Of a stretch of DNA of 64,000 nt, positions 63,969-64,000 are shown one piece after another. The position numbers and the translations under genes are program-made. The DNA comes from Montifringilla adamsi (lineage: Eukaryota > Chordata > Aves > Passeriformes > Passeridae): contig JAGGNK010010892.1 in assembly GCA_017590115.1 (NCBI GenBank), forward strand, positions 3,524,813 to 3,588,812, in the 5' to 3' direction. How positions within the stretch are numbered: position 1 is the first letter of the stretch; each line of letters begins with the position of its first letter. Below the pieces are notes generated by a model. It was not told the DNA's origin, did no database searches, and worked only from the letters and a program-made list of their open reading frames with translations.

Positions 63969-64000
63969 TAAACTGAAACTGAACAAGCACTCAATTCAAC

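Overview
The window is vertebrate, most likely bird, nuclear DNA. It is intron-dominated, with many CR1 LINE fragments ending in the typical avian CR1 tail, several avian-type retroviral LTRs, and one SINE with a tRNA-Ile-like head and a CR1-like tail. That SINE type is known from songbirds, so a passerine is the best guess.

Only one protein-coding gene is supported, on the minus strand: four consecutive exons of a type IIB (MAM-Ig-FN3) receptor protein tyrosine phosphatase, best matched to PTPRT (RPTP-rho). In transcript order they are 49927-49631 (297 bp), 48356-48247 (110 bp), 12531-12330 (202 bp) and 8975-8873 (103 bp). All have AG acceptors and GT donors. Their phases chain 1-1, 1-0, 0-1 and 1-2, giving one uninterrupted reading frame over fibronectin type III repeats 2, 3 and the start of 4. 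The signal peptide, MAM and Ig domains, first FN3, transmembrane segment and phosphatase domains lie outside the window.

Layout in plus coordinates: 1-8872 is intron after the last visible exon, with a CR1 at 7770-8293; 8976-12329 is a 3.35 kb intron with a CR1; 12532-48246 is a 35.7 kb intron; 48357-49630 is a 1.27 kb intron; 49928-64000 is the intron before the first visible exon. The large intron holds most accessory structure: a seven-copy perfect 45-bp array, a ten-copy 36/38-bp minisatellite, CR1 fragments including a back-to-back pair, LTRs at about 24.6, 27.2, 30.4, 41.0 and 44.9 kb, and the SINE at 33.4 kb. A further LTR (about 50.75-51.12 kb) and a CR1 interrupted by a GTCC-rich minisatellite (58.2-58.9 kb) lie upstream of the first visible exon.

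No operon, CRISPR array, intact transposon ORF or tRNA gene was found. No new gene system is visible. The points most worth a second look are the 45-bp array, which repeats donor-like and acceptor-like motifs on the gene's sense strand; an LTR nested cleanly in a CR1; the polyadenylation-region hairpin in another LTR; and the purine-rich tract next to the donor of the 202-bp exon. All calls were made by eye without database searches, so repeat-family names and outer repeat boundaries are approximate.
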